DNA of 64,000 nucleotides, from NCBI RefSeq assembly GCF_023053635.1, contig NC_086179.1, forward strand, positions 496,501 to 560,500. The letters run 5' to 3'. A program made the translations under genes and the position numbers. Under the pieces are notes generated by a model. That model was not told where the DNA came from. It was given only the letters and a program-made list of their open reading frames with translations, and made no database searches. Below, piece after piece: positions 10,071 to 21,379 of the stretch; position 1 is the first letter of the stretch, and every line of letters begins with the position of its first letter. This DNA is from Elgaria multicarinata webbii. Lineage: Eukaryota; Chordata; Lepidosauria; Squamata; Anguidae.

Positions 10071-10984
10071 CAGTGGCACATTTTAAAAACTGAGGCTCCA
10101 AATGCTCCATCATATCAGTGATTTATTGCACACTCGCCATGCCCGGTGTGTGGTTTTGCAACCCGGTACTCACATGACGTTGTCCCTGCCCTGCGCTCAT
10201 TTTGCCTCTTCCCCTCCATTTTTCATTTCATTTTGCAGTGGGAAAAGTCTGATTCCCCCCCCCCCCCCCCGTGTATTGCTGTCCTTGTGCTATATCTGAC
10301 TTTTGTTGGGGTGAGTCTAGCCGACGAAAGAGGAGGTTGGTGCCCCAGGTGAACTCCCTGCACAGAACACACCAGGTCGGCTGAAGGTCCTGAAGACTTG
10401 CCCCTCGCCCAGCTCCGCGGTCAGTTTGGGGGTAGCTCTGGCTGCCCAGGAGGTAGGTGGATCTGGTGCCTGCTGGTTCATGGCCCCCTCCTGGGCCAAG
10501 GATATTAGCAAGGAAAGGGCCTGGAGGCCATCAGGGGCAGAGAAACATTCCCAACCTGCCCATGTTGTAGCTGCAGGGAGCCACTCAGCCTCTCTCCTTG
10601 CTTCTTCCTTCCGCTTTTTTTCAGTTGAATTTCACTGTTTTTCTTCCCTAACCCTCCCCACCTTCCCTCACTCAGTTTTAAAGAGCTCAGTGGGGCTTAC
10701 ACAAACAGAGAATGAAAAGGTCTCACCTGCTGGTGCACAGAAGACTCAAGGGAGGCACCAGGCAAGCCTCTCCAGGGTGTGTGCGTGCAAGTCCGTGTCC
10801 ACAATGCCATTCCTGGGTGCTCCCTCCAGCCACCACAGGCTTGCCTGGCCTCTCCTGGGGAGGGCACCTGGGCCTCCCACTGGCTGCCTTCTGCAGCCAA
10901 GGCACCTTCTCCAGTGACTGCTGCTCATTTTCTCCAATGGGGGGGGCACCCTACAGCCAGGCCACATTCCTCGTGGGCAGTTCC
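10071..10984. other. Intergenic, no recognised gene
   Basis: The sequence is mixed, with a poly-C tract at about 10254-10270. Frames are short and lack known domains. The minus-strand LINE frame to the right runs on into this DNA without LINE-like content. Confidence 0.4.
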
Positions 10985-13260
10985 TCTCTATTCGGCGATG
11001 AAGCAGCCAAGCTGAGATATCTGAAAGACATGCCGAGATACGATCGTGAACATCAGGAGAAAGTTCCGGAGATGACAGATATAGTTGTGTATCATCGGCG
11101 TACAGATGATATTGGAGGCCATGAGAATGAATAAGCTTGCCCAAGGGCAACATGTATAAGGAAAACAACAACGGGCCAAGCACCGAGCCTTGCGGAACCC
11201 CTACTGAAAGGGGAAAGGAGGAAGACGAGCTGCCATTAGCCAACACGCTGAAAGAGCGACCCGCTAGATAGGAGGCGAACCAGTTATAGACAGAGCCACA
11301 AAATCCAAGGTCATGAAGGGAATCTAAAAGAAGATCATGATCAACTGTGTCAAAGGCTGCAGTTAGATCAAGGAGAATAAGAACGGAATAATGGCCTTTA
11401 GACTTGGCAGTAAGAAGATCATTGGTAATCTTAATAAGGGCTGTTTCAGTGGAATGCAAAGGACAGAATCCAGATTGAAAAGGATCCAGAGCAGAGTTAC
11501 TAGAAAGAAAATCAAGACGAGAGTAGACCACACGCTCCAGGATCTTTGAAACAAGCGGCAACAAAGAGACAGGTCGGTAGTTAGACAGAGATAGCCTATC
11601 AAGAGTAGGTTTCTTGAGAATAGGAGAGACTGTAGCATGTTTAAAAGCAGAAGGAAATGAACCAGAGGACAGAGAAAAATTAATAATATGAAGCAAGGAA
11701 GGGAGGATAGCAGGAATAAGATTAATAAAGACGTGAGAAGGAATCAGATCATGAGAACAAGTGGAAGGCTTCGAAGAGCGCAGTATTGTAGACAGTTCAT
11801 CAGCTGAGACCGAAGGAAACGCAGAGAAATTTGCAGGAGGAACCGACAGATGAGGAACAGGAACTGGAAGAGGAGCAGTGCTGGCCAGATCAGAGCGAAT
11901 AGCTTGGATTTTAGCATTGAAAAAAGAGGCAAAGTTATTAGCAGACAGAGAGGCGGGGAGAGATGGTGGATTAGGCTTCAGAAGAGAATTGAAGGACGCA
12001 AAGAGCCGCTGAGGATGCCTAGCATTTGACTGGATCAGCGTTGTGTAGTACTGCTGTTTGGCCAATGAAATGGCAGAAGAGAAAGAGGAGAGTACAAATT
12101 TGTAATGGACAAAGTCCGCCCAGTCCCTGGTCTTACGCCAAAGGCGTTCAGCTGCCCGGGAACAAGAGCGAAGGTAGCGGAGGAAAGAGGTGAGCCACGG
12201 TTGGGGTTGAGAGGGGTGAACTATTCGAGTTGTAGATGGAGCAAGATTATCAAGAGTTGAAGATAAGGAGGAATTAAAGAAGGAGACAGCTGAGTCCAAG
12301 GAGACAGCCGAAAAGACAGAAGGAAGGTAGGAGGCTAGAGACTGGGAAAAAGCCTCATAATTGATAGATTGCAAGTCACGACAAGAGCGAGAAGCGGGAC
12401 ATGAAGGAGGAGGATTATGAGTAATATTGAAAGAAACTAGGTGATGATCTGACAACAGAAAGTGAGCAGTAGAAAAGTCCAAAACAGAGCAATTCCGAGT
12501 GAGAACAAGATCCAGACAGTGTCCAAGGGAATGTGTGGGTACATCAGACCAAAGCTTAAGATCGTAAGAGGAAGATAATGAGCGAAATCGCAGAGCTGCA
12601 GCGTCTTGAGGGTCATCCACATGAATATTGAAATCACCCAAAATAAGAGTAGGACAGTTATCAGAGAGGAAAAAGGACAGCCACAAATCAAAATCAGAGA
12701 TAAATTTAGAGGACGAGCCTGGGGGGCGATACAGAACTGCAATCCGCAGTCGCAATGGAGCGAAAAGCCTCACCACATGTACCTCAAAGGAGGAAAAACA
12801 ATGTGACGGTGGAATGGAAAGAGGCTGGAACAGGCACAAACTAGATAATAAAAGACCCACACCACCACCCCGACCCTCTGGGCGACTAGTGTGAGAGAAA
12901 GAGAGTCCTCCAAGAGAGAGGGCAGCAGAGATGGCGGTATCATGGGCAGGAAGCCAGGTTTCAGTAAGAGCAAGGAGGTGGAGAGACCTAGAGATAAACA
13001 AGTCCTGAATGACAGGGGCCTTAGAAGCAACAGAGCAACAGTTCCATAAGGAACACGAAAAAGGCAGCTGAGAAGAGGGGAGACACCGAATAGGAACTAA
13101 GTTGGGGGAAACGAAATTGGAACGAGCCATAAGGAACAGATATGAGGAGAAAAGAATTGAGAGGAGAAAATGAGAAGATTGTGTCCTGAATCAGAAAGTA
13201 GCAGCGACCAGACCGCGGCTGGGGTTTTTCCTCCAGAGTAGAAGTTCCGCTTGACCGGCT
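10985..13260 (-). mobile_element. CR1/L2-superfamily LINE with long endonuclease-RT frame, 3' end missing
   Basis: One uninterrupted minus-strand frame starts at Met 13130 and stays LINE-like to about 10985, roughly 710 codons. Near its start is an apurinic endonuclease domain ([30 protein letters not shown]). A reverse transcriptase follows ([70 protein letters not shown], then [10 protein letters not shown]). LINE similarity stops soon after the YADD block, so the thumb, C-terminus and 3' tail are absent. The frame then runs into unrelated DNA to 10746. About 130 bp upstream of the Met may be its 5' UTR. Losing the 3' rather than the 5' end is unusual for a LINE. The exact clade (L2 or Rex-like) is not certain. 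Confidence 0.85.
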
Positions 13261-13389
13261 TCGTGCCCACAGCAGAGAGCCTCAGGCCGAGAGCCCTTGT
13301 GCTCTGCCTCCAGCAAACTGCAAACTGGAGGCTGGAAAACCTAAAAGAGGCGGAGCAGATGCTGAAATTCAAACAAACTAATCAATGTT

Positions 13390-14513
13390 GCTCAACAGCT
13401 TCTCTGGATGAACAGCTTCTCTACATGAAGCTGCTGGGTGTGGTCATCTGGAGCTTTGGAGTGTGCTGTCATCAGTATGCTGATGACACGCAGCTCTATT
13501 TCTCCTTTTCATCTTCAGCAGGAGAGGCTGTGGATGTGTTGAACCGGTGCCTGGCTGCAACAATGGACTGGATGAGGGCTAATAAACTGAAACTCAATCC
13601 AGACAAGACTGAGATGCTGTTAGTAGGTGATTCCACTAACAGGATGGGGTGGTGGTGTTCTACCGGTTCTGGATGGGATTGCACTCACCCTGAAGGAGCA
13701 GGTTCATAGCTTGGGGGTTCTTTTAGATCCATCATTGTCACTTGAGGCTCAGGTGACCTCAGTGGCACAGAGTGCCTTCTGCAAACTCCGGTTGGTGTCC
13801 CAGCTATGCCCCTATCTGGACAGGGATAACCTGGCTTAATTTGTCCATGCTCTGGTAACCTCCAAGTTAGATTACTGCAACACACTCTACGTAGGGCTGC
13901 CTTTGAAGACGGTTCGGAAGCTGCAGCTCATGCAAAATGCAGCGGCCAGATTGATTTCGGGAACCAGAAGGTTCGACCGTATAACACCTGCTCTGGTCCG
14001 CTTGCACTGGCTGCCTGTATGTTTCCGAGCCCAATTCAAGGTGCTGGTTTTGACCTATAAAGCCTTACATGGCTTGGGACCACAATACCTGATGGAACGC
14101 CTCTCCGAACGTGAATATACTTGGTCACTACGTTCAATATCTAAGGTCCTCCTCCGGGTGTCTACTCCGAGAGAGGCTCGGAGTGTGGCAATGAGGGACA
14201 GGCCTTTTCGGTGGTAGCCCCCAGACTATGGAATGATCTCCCTGACGAGGCTCAGCTGGCACCAACGCTGCTGTCTTTCCGGCACCAGGTTAAGACTTTC
14301 CTCTTTGCCCAGGCATATGGCAGCACATCTTAATCACACACATGTTTAGTTTTTTAATGGTTTTTAATGCTTTATGTATGTATGTTCAGTGTTTTAGAAT
14401 TTTAAATTTTGTATACTCGTTTTTATCTCAATTTTAGAATTTCTGTAAACCGCCCAGAGAGCTCTGGCTATGGGGGCAGTATGTAAGTGTAATAAATAAA
14501 TAAATAAATGAGA
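13390..14513 (+). mobile_element. L2-like LINE 3' half
   Basis: It begins within the RT palm ([14 protein letters not shown]) and continues through [71 protein letters not shown] and the PRLWN-like end. It ends in CCGCCCAGAGAGCTCTGGCT and an (AATA)n tail at 14490-14513. Several frame changes break it. It is head to head with the LINE at 10985-13260 but has different residues after YADDTQLY, so it is a separate copy. Confidence 0.85.
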
Positions 14514-15639
14514 GGAAAAATGAATGAGCAAAGGTGGGCCTTTCTCACAGCTTGCGGCTCACCCAGGAAGAGGCTTTATTTGATTGTCCTGGCTCAGGTG
14601 GGCAGGCAGGGAGACACCCCCCCCCCCGAGCTCTGAGGCCAGGGCAAAGGGCTGCTGCCCCAGGGCGGGATGGGGCTGGGCCAGGAGGGGGTAGACAGCT
14701 TGCTCTGCCTCGCCTCCAGTTGTCTCTTTGAGCATCATCGGGACAAGCGTTTCATTGCACACTCCAGACTGCCCACTTACGGATGTTCGCGTGTCTCCCT
14801 CCCTCCCTCCCTCCCCCCCACATGCCTCCCGCTCCTTCTCACTTGTTTTCTGTCACAAAATGGAACCCTTTTAATCCAACCTTTTTTTAAAAAAAAGAAA
14901 ACTGATGTGCTGCCATTTCCTGCTGTGTGCAGGAAAAGTGGCCCATCAAAACAGCCTGTGAGTGGGCCACATGGTCTTTGTTTACTTTGTCTTTCTTCTC
15001 CAGGTAGAAAGAGGAAGTATCGTGGGACAGGAGGGGGGGGGCGGAGAAGAGAACAGTAGAGAACTGCAATTCCCCCCTTCTGAGATGCACATCCGTGAGG
15101 AGGTGGAGTTGAGGCCCCCAGCAGTTCCGTAGCACCAGTCTTCTGCACCCTGCTGGGTTGCTCACCGCCAAAGGGCAGGACAGGATCCTGCTTTGGAATA
15201 TTGTGGCCCTTTGGCTTCAGAACAGGAGACTGCTAGGCTTCAGAGTCTGCCTGCTCACCCCTTACTCAGCCTAGGGTTGGTCAGGAAGAGGGAGTTCGCC
15301 TGCAGGGAGCTCTTGGCCTGCTGAACCCAGAGACCCTGACCAGCCCCCACCCCCAGGACAAACCCCAAAGTGATGTAAAACCTAGAATGTCCACTTCCCC
15401 CTGACATGCATTCATACACACGTGTACACTCAAGCACCCACTCGCACACACACACGCACCCCCCAGGACACTCTACTGAGAACTACGTCTATTCCCCTTG
15501 ACATTTTCCCCTTTGCAAGCCCCACTTCCCTTCCAGGAACACTGCTTCCCTTCAACTTCCCATTTGAGGTTTTGGCAGCCCACCAACAATAACATGGCTG
15601 CTACATTGTAACTTAGCCACCGCGTTCACACGGTCAATT
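14514..15639. other. Intergenic, simple tracts, no gene recognised
   Basis: The stretch contains a (CCCT)n tract near 14795-14820, poly-A/T and poly-G runs and CA-rich patches near 15415-15460. No domain-bearing frame or RNA gene is seen. Confidence 0.4.
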
Positions 15640-16290
15640 AACCGTGGAATGTAAACAAAGACATGCATGGCTGCAAAACACCCGGCTAGCTCAGCTCCAG
15701 GGAGGACTCAGTCTACCCAAGCAAGAGCGCTATTGAAAGCCTGCGCAGGAACACACCTGGGGACACCTGGGAAGGGTAAATGGGTGCACAAGGCAGGGAA
15801 GGGAAATGGCCAGATGCCCCCCCCTCAGTAAGAACTCCATTTATCCCCATGCAAGTGGCACGTAGGCACTCACCCAGTCGCCTAGCCCAGTCAGAGGATA
15901 CTGATTGAATTAACCCTGCCGAATCTACTTCACTGACTAATTGCCCAGAGATTGCCATATAAGGGAAGGGCTACGTGCAGGTATGTGGCACAAAGCACAC
16001 CTGGGAGCAGGCATCTCACACATAGTGATGGCGACAACCAGATCCCCCCACCCCACTGCAGTTCCTTGCTTGAGCGCAACTGGGCATGCCTGAGTGATGT
16101 AACAGATGAGGTGGACCAATGTGATGTGGGCAAATGACGTGTAACATCTGGACTATATATGCTGTAGTTTGAATGTAATGCAGTGTGACCCTGTTTTTGC
16201 TGCGTGAGTGCCAGATCATCACCCTATTCTCGAGAATAAATGTTTGGAGCCCAACGCCTTGCCTGTGATCTTTAGCGAGCGTTTCGATAT
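15640..16290 (+). mobile_element. Possible solo LTR of a retrovirus-like element (fossil)
   Basis: A TATA-like CTATATATGC (about 16152-16161) is followed about 75 bp later by AATAAA (16235-16240) and then a CTTGCCTGTGATC stretch, the layout of an LTR promoter and polyadenylation region. No internal coding region is attached and the left border is not clear, so it would be an old solo copy. The family is not assigned. Confidence 0.35.
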
Positions 16291-16539
16291 TGGACTTTGA
16301 TGCACTCAGATTAGCATATTTTTTGCATCACCTTCCCTTTCTTTGATTGCCGCCACCCCCTCCCCCCTCCCTACCTTTTGAAGTGGGTGCTTCGCAGAGC
16401 CATTTTCAACACTCTGGGTTTGTGCATGTGTACATGTTTGTATTTAGTTTTGAAAACAGCGCAATTGTAAAATTAAAAAAAAATGTTTTTAAAAAGACTG
16501 CCTGCCTGCTGCAATTAAGGGCAAGAGGAATACAGCTAA

Positions 16540-16612
16540 GGTTTATTTATTTATTTATTACACTTATATACCGCTCCCATAGCCAGGGCTCTCTGGGCGG
16601 TTTATAGAAATT
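16540..16612 (-). mobile_element. L2-like LINE 3' tail
   Basis: A (TTTA)n tract then TATATACCGCTCCCATAGCC and CTCTCTGGGCGGTTTATAG is the reverse complement of the 3' end seen at 14440-14513. The fragment is about 70 bp. Confidence 0.65.
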
Positions 16613-17234
16613 ACTTCTGAGTAAGTGCAATTATTGACTGGGCTGTAATCCTCATTGATTTCACCGGAATGCTGGATCCCTTGTGTAGCCAGTTCCATAA
16701 CCAGATGAGTCAACCTAATGTAATCAGTTTCACCACTGAGCTGGAAGACTCAACGTATTGATTGAACATGGTTTTGGATTGGGCTTGGGAAGATGCAGGA
16801 TACAAAACGGCTCTGAAGCAGAAATGGGAGTCCAGCAGCCTAGAGGCGGCAAACCCAACATGCCACCCCACCATTTGAGCCTCGATCATTCGTGTTCCCA
16901 TCCACACCTGCAAAGGGATTGTACCACTTTTCTGCTCTTAGAATTAAAAATAAATAAATAAAAGGAAGAAGCAGTGGGTAAACACACAAAAGGATTACAA
17001 TTGGCTTAAGTGGCCTTGGACCCCAGCTCTGGTCAAACTGTGTGGAGGGAGGGAGGGAGGCATGGCAATTGCACATTAGTAGCCTCACCTAGAAACACCC
17101 TAAAACACGAGGACGCACAGAACAAGCTGAATTCAACAAAAGCAAGCTGAAATAACAGAAAGAGCACCACCAAAATTCAAGCAGAGGCACTACTGTGATC
17201 ACCATGGGATGGAAGGCAGCCACAACCCCTCCCG
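16613..17234. other. Intergenic, no recognised gene
   Basis: Mixed sequence with an AATA-rich patch at about 16945-16965 and a GGGA tract near 17045-17062. Nothing coding is recognised. Confidence 0.4.
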
Positions 17235-17400
17235 CAAAAAAATAAAATAAAATAATTAATTATATTCATATCCCACCTTTTTTCAGGCAAGGAACCCAAG
17301 GCGGCTTACACAATCCTCCTCTCCATTTTATTCTCACAACAACCCTGTGAGGTAGCTTAGTGACTGGCCCTAAGTCACCCACCGAGCTTCATGGCCTTCA
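17235..17400 (-). mobile_element. tRNA-derived SINE (antisense), MIR/CORE-like
   Basis: CATATCCCACCTTTTTT, AAGGCGGCTTACACAATCCT, ACAACAACCCTGTGAGGTAG and GACTGGCCCTAAGTCACCC are the reverse complement of the SINE at 56898-57135. The tRNA-like head is not clear in this copy. Confidence 0.6.
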
Positions 17401-17689
17401 AAGGCTGGAGTGCTGCATGGGTGGGGCTTCTGTGTTTCAGGCATGTAGTCACAAGGAAGACCCTTCTCTTATGGGGCTCCTCCCCCCTGAAGGCCCTTTT
17501 GGCTAGAGAGGGTGTTCCAGAAAGAGGGCACCACCACCATGAAGGCCTTATGCCACACTCTCCACCCTGAAGGCAGGGCAACAGGATCAGGGCCTCAGAA
17601 GAGGACCTCAGGGAAGGGGCAGGCCAGGTTCCCCGAGAGCAAGGCAGCCCTTGAGAACCCTTGGCGGTCCCTCCCAGGCCATTTAGGGC

Positions 17690-18125
17690 AACCAGGATGA
17701 TCAGGGGTCTGGAAACAAAGCCCTATGAAGAGAGACTGAAAGAACTGGGCATGTTTAGCCTGGAAAAGAGAAGATGGAGGAGACATGATAGCACTCTTCA
17801 AATACTTAAAAGGTTGTCACACAGAGGAGGGCCAGGATCTCTTCTCGATCCTCCCAGAGTGCAGGACACAGAATAACGGGCTCAAGTTAAAGGAAGCCAG
17901 ATTCCAGCCGAACATCAGGAAAAACTTCCTGACTGTTAGAGCAGTACGACAATGGAATTAGTGACCTAGGGAGGTGGTGGGCTCTCCCACACTAGAAGCC
18001 TTCAAGAGGCAGCTGGACAACCCTCTGTCAGGGATGCTTTAGGGTGGATTCCTGCATTGAGCAGGGGGTTGGACTCGATGGCCTTGTAGGCCCCTTCCAA
18101 CTCTGCTATTCTATAATTCTATGAT
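17690..18125 (+). mobile_element. CR1 LINE 3' end
   Basis: Starts at AACCAGGATGATCAGGGGTC and reads as the end of ORF2 ([28 protein letters not shown]). It ends with CTTCCAACTCTGCTATTCTA and the ATTCTATGA 3' motif. It is 5'-truncated; the 290 bp to its left look like a degraded LINE I could not classify. Confidence 0.8.
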
Positions 18126-18304
18126 CAGCAGCACTTTGAACTGGCCTAGGAAACACGAGATCTTCACTGGCTCCATGCTTGCTCCCCAGGGCAGTTCACA
18201 CTCAATTGAAGGCACATGTGCCAAGACCCTGGCAGGCCCCTCTGTTCCAGGGAGAGGCTGGATCACGGGAGTAGATTTCCTGCATTCCCAGGGAGTTGGA
18301 CACA

Positions 18305-18420
18305 TTACTGTACTTTTATCCCGCCCTTTAGCCAATAAGGCTCTCAAGGCAGCTTACAAAAATACTTCTTCAGACAGTCCCTGCCCACAGGCTTACAATC
18401 TAAAAAACATGACACAAAAG
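18305..18420 (-). mobile_element. LINE 3' tail fragment
   Basis: TTTTATCCCGCCCTTTAGCC, GGCTCTCAAGGCAGCTTACA and CAGGCTTACAATCTAAAAAA resemble antisense 3' tails of L2-like elements. The fragment is short and diverged. Confidence 0.45.
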
Positions 18421-18599
18421 GAAAGGGGATGGGGAGGGAGAAGGGAAAAAAAAGAAGCAGCAAATTCAGGCACTTGGTTCTTAGTTGCAAGATGATCTCT
18501 GAAGACCTGCTCAACTGCAAGCTCACAGTTCTAAGTTGTCTTCAATGGCGGCTGGCTTATTGTACGCCGCAGTTACTGTGGCAAGGCTCCCTCTACCCA

Positions 18600-19255
18600 G
18601 GAAGTGCTGAAGATGTACCAAGTGAAAAGGACTTGGATGTTTTAGCTGATCACAACTAGTACGATGTGGCTGCTACATAAATATGCGATCGCAGGCTGCA
18701 TTCAAGGAAGCACAAGGCTCAGGGAGTCATGGGGAGAAACAGATCCACACTCCTCTGCACTGACCAGGCCGCACGTGGAGGACAGTGCCCAGTTCCCAGC
18801 ACTACATTTTAAGAAGGACCTTGACAAACTGGGATGCATCTCTGGAAGAACTGAAAGTGGTGGGCAGGTCCAGCACAGAGGAGAGAGGGTTAAAGGGCAA
18901 CAGGATAGCTGTCTTTCAATATCTGAAGTGCGATCAGGGAGAAGGTGGAGCAGATGTCAGCTCTGTTGGTCCTGCAAGCCAGAGCCATGGGTGGAAACAG
19001 CCAGGAAGCAGATGATACATGTCTTTACAGTGGAGGCTGTTCAGCAGTGGAGCAGGCTCTGCCTGTGGAGAGGTGCGTGTGTGTGTGTCTCCTTTGCTGG
19101 AGCAATTTGAGTAGAGACTAGGAGGCCACCTGCAAGGGATGGTGTAGCTGCACCTGGCAGTGCAGAATCTGCATAGAGCAGGGGGTGGGCTAGATGACCT
19201 TGAGCCCCTTCCCAACTCTGCTATTCTATGATTCTATGACTCTGTGCTGCGATTC
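18600..19255 (+). mobile_element. Old CR1 LINE 3' end
   Basis: GTGAAAAGGACTTGGATGTT, GATCGCAGGCTGCATTCAAG and GATGACCTTGAGCCCCTTCC follow CR1 order and it ends in ATTCTATGATTCTATGA. It is clearly more diverged than the copies at 17690 and 53005. Confidence 0.6.
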
Positions 19256-19430
19256 TATGGTGCTTTGTTCCACAGGCACCTCCTGTCTGTCAGGGATGCT
19301 TTAGGGTGGATTCCTGCATTGAGCAGGGGGTTGGACTCGATGGCCTTGTAGGCCCCTTCCAACTCTGCTATTCTATGATTCTATGACTCTGTGCTGCGAT
19401 TCTATGGTGCTTTGTTCCACAGGCACCTCC
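19205..19430 (+). repeat. Partial tandem duplication around a CR1 tail, period 147 bp
   Basis: A block of about 78 bp, from CCCCTTCC(C)AACTCTGC to CCACAGGCACCTCC, occurs at 19205-19283 and again at 19353-19430, almost identical. Between the copies lies the last 70 bp of a younger CR1 tail (CTGTCAGGGATGCTTTAGGG onward). Either a CR1 tail entered with a very long target duplication or a local tandem duplication occurred. Confidence 0.7.
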
Positions 19431-19478
19431 AAGCGGAGCCCCCGGTCTTTCAGTGGGGAGCACAGCCCTACAGTGTAC

Positions 19479-19763
19479 CTGTTTATTTTCTTTATTGATT
19501 TAAACATTTGTAACCTACCCTATATCACAAGGATCTCAGGGCGGCATACAGATAAAACCATACAAACAGTATAAAACAATAAATATACACAGCTGAAAAC
19601 AAATCAAATCATTAATAAGCTAAAACAGTAAAACCAATTAAACCAATTAAAACCATGTGCAGGCTTGGTGAATTTAGCCCTTGAAGGCTTTGATAAAGAG
19701 CCCTGTTTTAACCTGGCGCTGAAATGAAGCCAGTGCCGGCGCCAGCCAGGCCTCCAAGGGGAG
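19479..19763 (-). mobile_element. LINE 3' fragment, L2-like
   Basis: TTTATTGATTTAAACATTTG, ATCTCAGGGCGGCATACAG and a run of AAAACCATACAAACAG then CCCTGTTTTAACCTGGCGC are typical of antisense L2-like 3' ends in this window. Confidence 0.5.
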
Positions 19764-20475
19764 GAATCATAGAATAGCAGAGTTGGAAGGGGCCTACAAG
19801 GCCATCGAGTCCAACCCCCTGCTCAATGCAGGAATTTAATGGACCCCACAATTGTTGTTTTTAAATGGATACTGTTGTTTTTATACTGTTTTTTATGTGT
19901 GTGTGTGTTTTAAATTGTATACTTTTAATGTTTACTATTTTTAAATGTTGTGAACCGCCCAGAGAGCTTCGGCTGTGGGGCGGTATATAAATGTAATTAA
20001 ATAAATAAATAAATAAATCCACCCTAAAGCATCCCTGACAGATGGTAGTCCAGCTGCCTCTTAAAGGCCTCTAGTGTGGGAGAGCCCACCACCTCCCTAG
20101 GTCACTGATTCCCTTGTCGTACTGCTCTAACAGTCAGGAAGCTTTTCCTGATGGCCTGCCAGAATCTGGCTTCCTGTAACTTCACTCTGTGTCCTGCAGG
20201 ACACTGTGTTCACGTGTCCTGTACTCTGGGAGGATTGAGAAGAGATCCTGGCCCTCCTCTGTGTGACAACCTTTTAAGGATTTGAAGAGTGCTCTCATGT
20301 CTCCCCTCCATCTCCTCTTCTCCAGGCTAAACATGCCCAGTTCTTTCAGTCTCTCTTCATAGGGCTTTGTTTCCAGACCCCTGATCATCCTGGTTGCCCT
20401 CCTCTGAACACGCTCCAGCTTGTCTGCATCCTTCTTGAATTGTGGTGCCCAGAACTGGATGCAATACTCTAGTTG
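19764..20475 (-). mobile_element. CR1 LINE, antisense, split by an L2-like tail
   Basis: Starts with AATCATAGAATAGCAGAGTT and is interrupted after ATGCAGGAATT at about 19836. It resumes at TCCACCCTAAAGCATCCCTG (20019) and continues to ATGCAATACTCTAGTTGG. The minus frame reads [31 protein letters not shown]. Confidence 0.8.
19837..20018 (+). mobile_element. L2-like LINE 3' tail inserted in the CR1
   Basis: TAATGGACCCCACAATTG begins it. GTGAACCGCCCAGAGAGCTT, GGCTGTGGGGCGGTATATAA and an (AATA)n tail end it at 20018. It is a 5'-truncated insertion younger than its host CR1. Confidence 0.75.
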
Positions 20476-20529
20476 GAGGTGTTATTGATTAGTACCCCAA
20501 GCCTGGCTTGGGGACTGGAATTCAACTTG

Positions 20530-20890
20530 CCCTAGAAGGGGTTGTGCTCCTCCTGAAGGATCAGGTCTATGGCTTGGGAGAGCTCCTTGGGGCGCGGAGG
20601 AGGGCTCCTCCGGCAGGTCTCGGGCAGGCAGGTGTAGGGAGAGGGCCTCCCTCTCGTACCGAGGCCCCAGCCCCTTAGGGCTTCGAATGCCATCACCAAC
20701 CCCTCGAATTCCGACTGGAACCCTGCAGGCAGCCGGTGCGATTCTTCACGTGGCCTCCGTGGGATGTGCCGAGATGCTGCTGCTGCTGCGTTTTGCACTA
20801 GCTGCAGCTTCTGAGTGGTCTTCAAGGGCAGCCCCACGATGAGGGCGCCGCAGTAGTCTAACCGGGAAGTCCCCTGCATATCCACAGCTG
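20530..20890 (-). mobile_element. L2-like LINE C-terminal fragment beside the SND1 CpG island
   Basis: The minus frame reads RLDYCGALIVGLPLKTTQKLQLVQNAAA followed by a decayed tail (EFEGLVMAFEALRGWGLG). Its G+C is raised compared with sister copies, which fits long residence at the edge of the SND1 CpG island. Confidence 0.7.
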
Positions 20891-21379
20891 CGGCTGCGGC
20901 TAGGGAGCCCCGGCCAGGGAAAAGCTGGAGCTGGCGTAGCTGGCGGAAGCCGGGAGGCGGCGGGGAGGGCCGCTGCTTTCCTCTCGGCCTCGCAGGGCGT
21001 CCGGAGGGTCGGACCGGCCGCTGGGACCGATGGGGGCGGGCGGGCCGGTGGGTGGGTGGAGGGCTGTGGTTGGACTGCAACTCCCATCATCCCCGGGATG
21101 GAGGAGGGAGGGAGGGAGAGGCAGCCGTGGGGGAGATCGCCCCAGGAGCAGGAGCGCGCGCGGATCGGGCCCGGAGCCGCCACGCGGAGGACTAGCGCCT
21201 TGGCAGCGGGGCGGGGCGGGGGGCGGGGCCCAGGACGCAGCCAGGGAATCCCCCCGCCCACGCGGCCCGCCGAGAGAGGGCTTCCCCGGGATCCCCCCGA
21301 GTGCGCACGCGCAGCCCCGCCCCTCTTCGGCGCGTCCCACGCGGGGCAGCCGCTCTTTGCCTACGTGTCCTTCTGCCAG

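Noticed and set aside
10985-14513. Twin-priming inversion of a single LINE
   Set aside because: Both halves contain their own version of the YADDTQLY region with different following residues, so they cannot be two parts of one copy.
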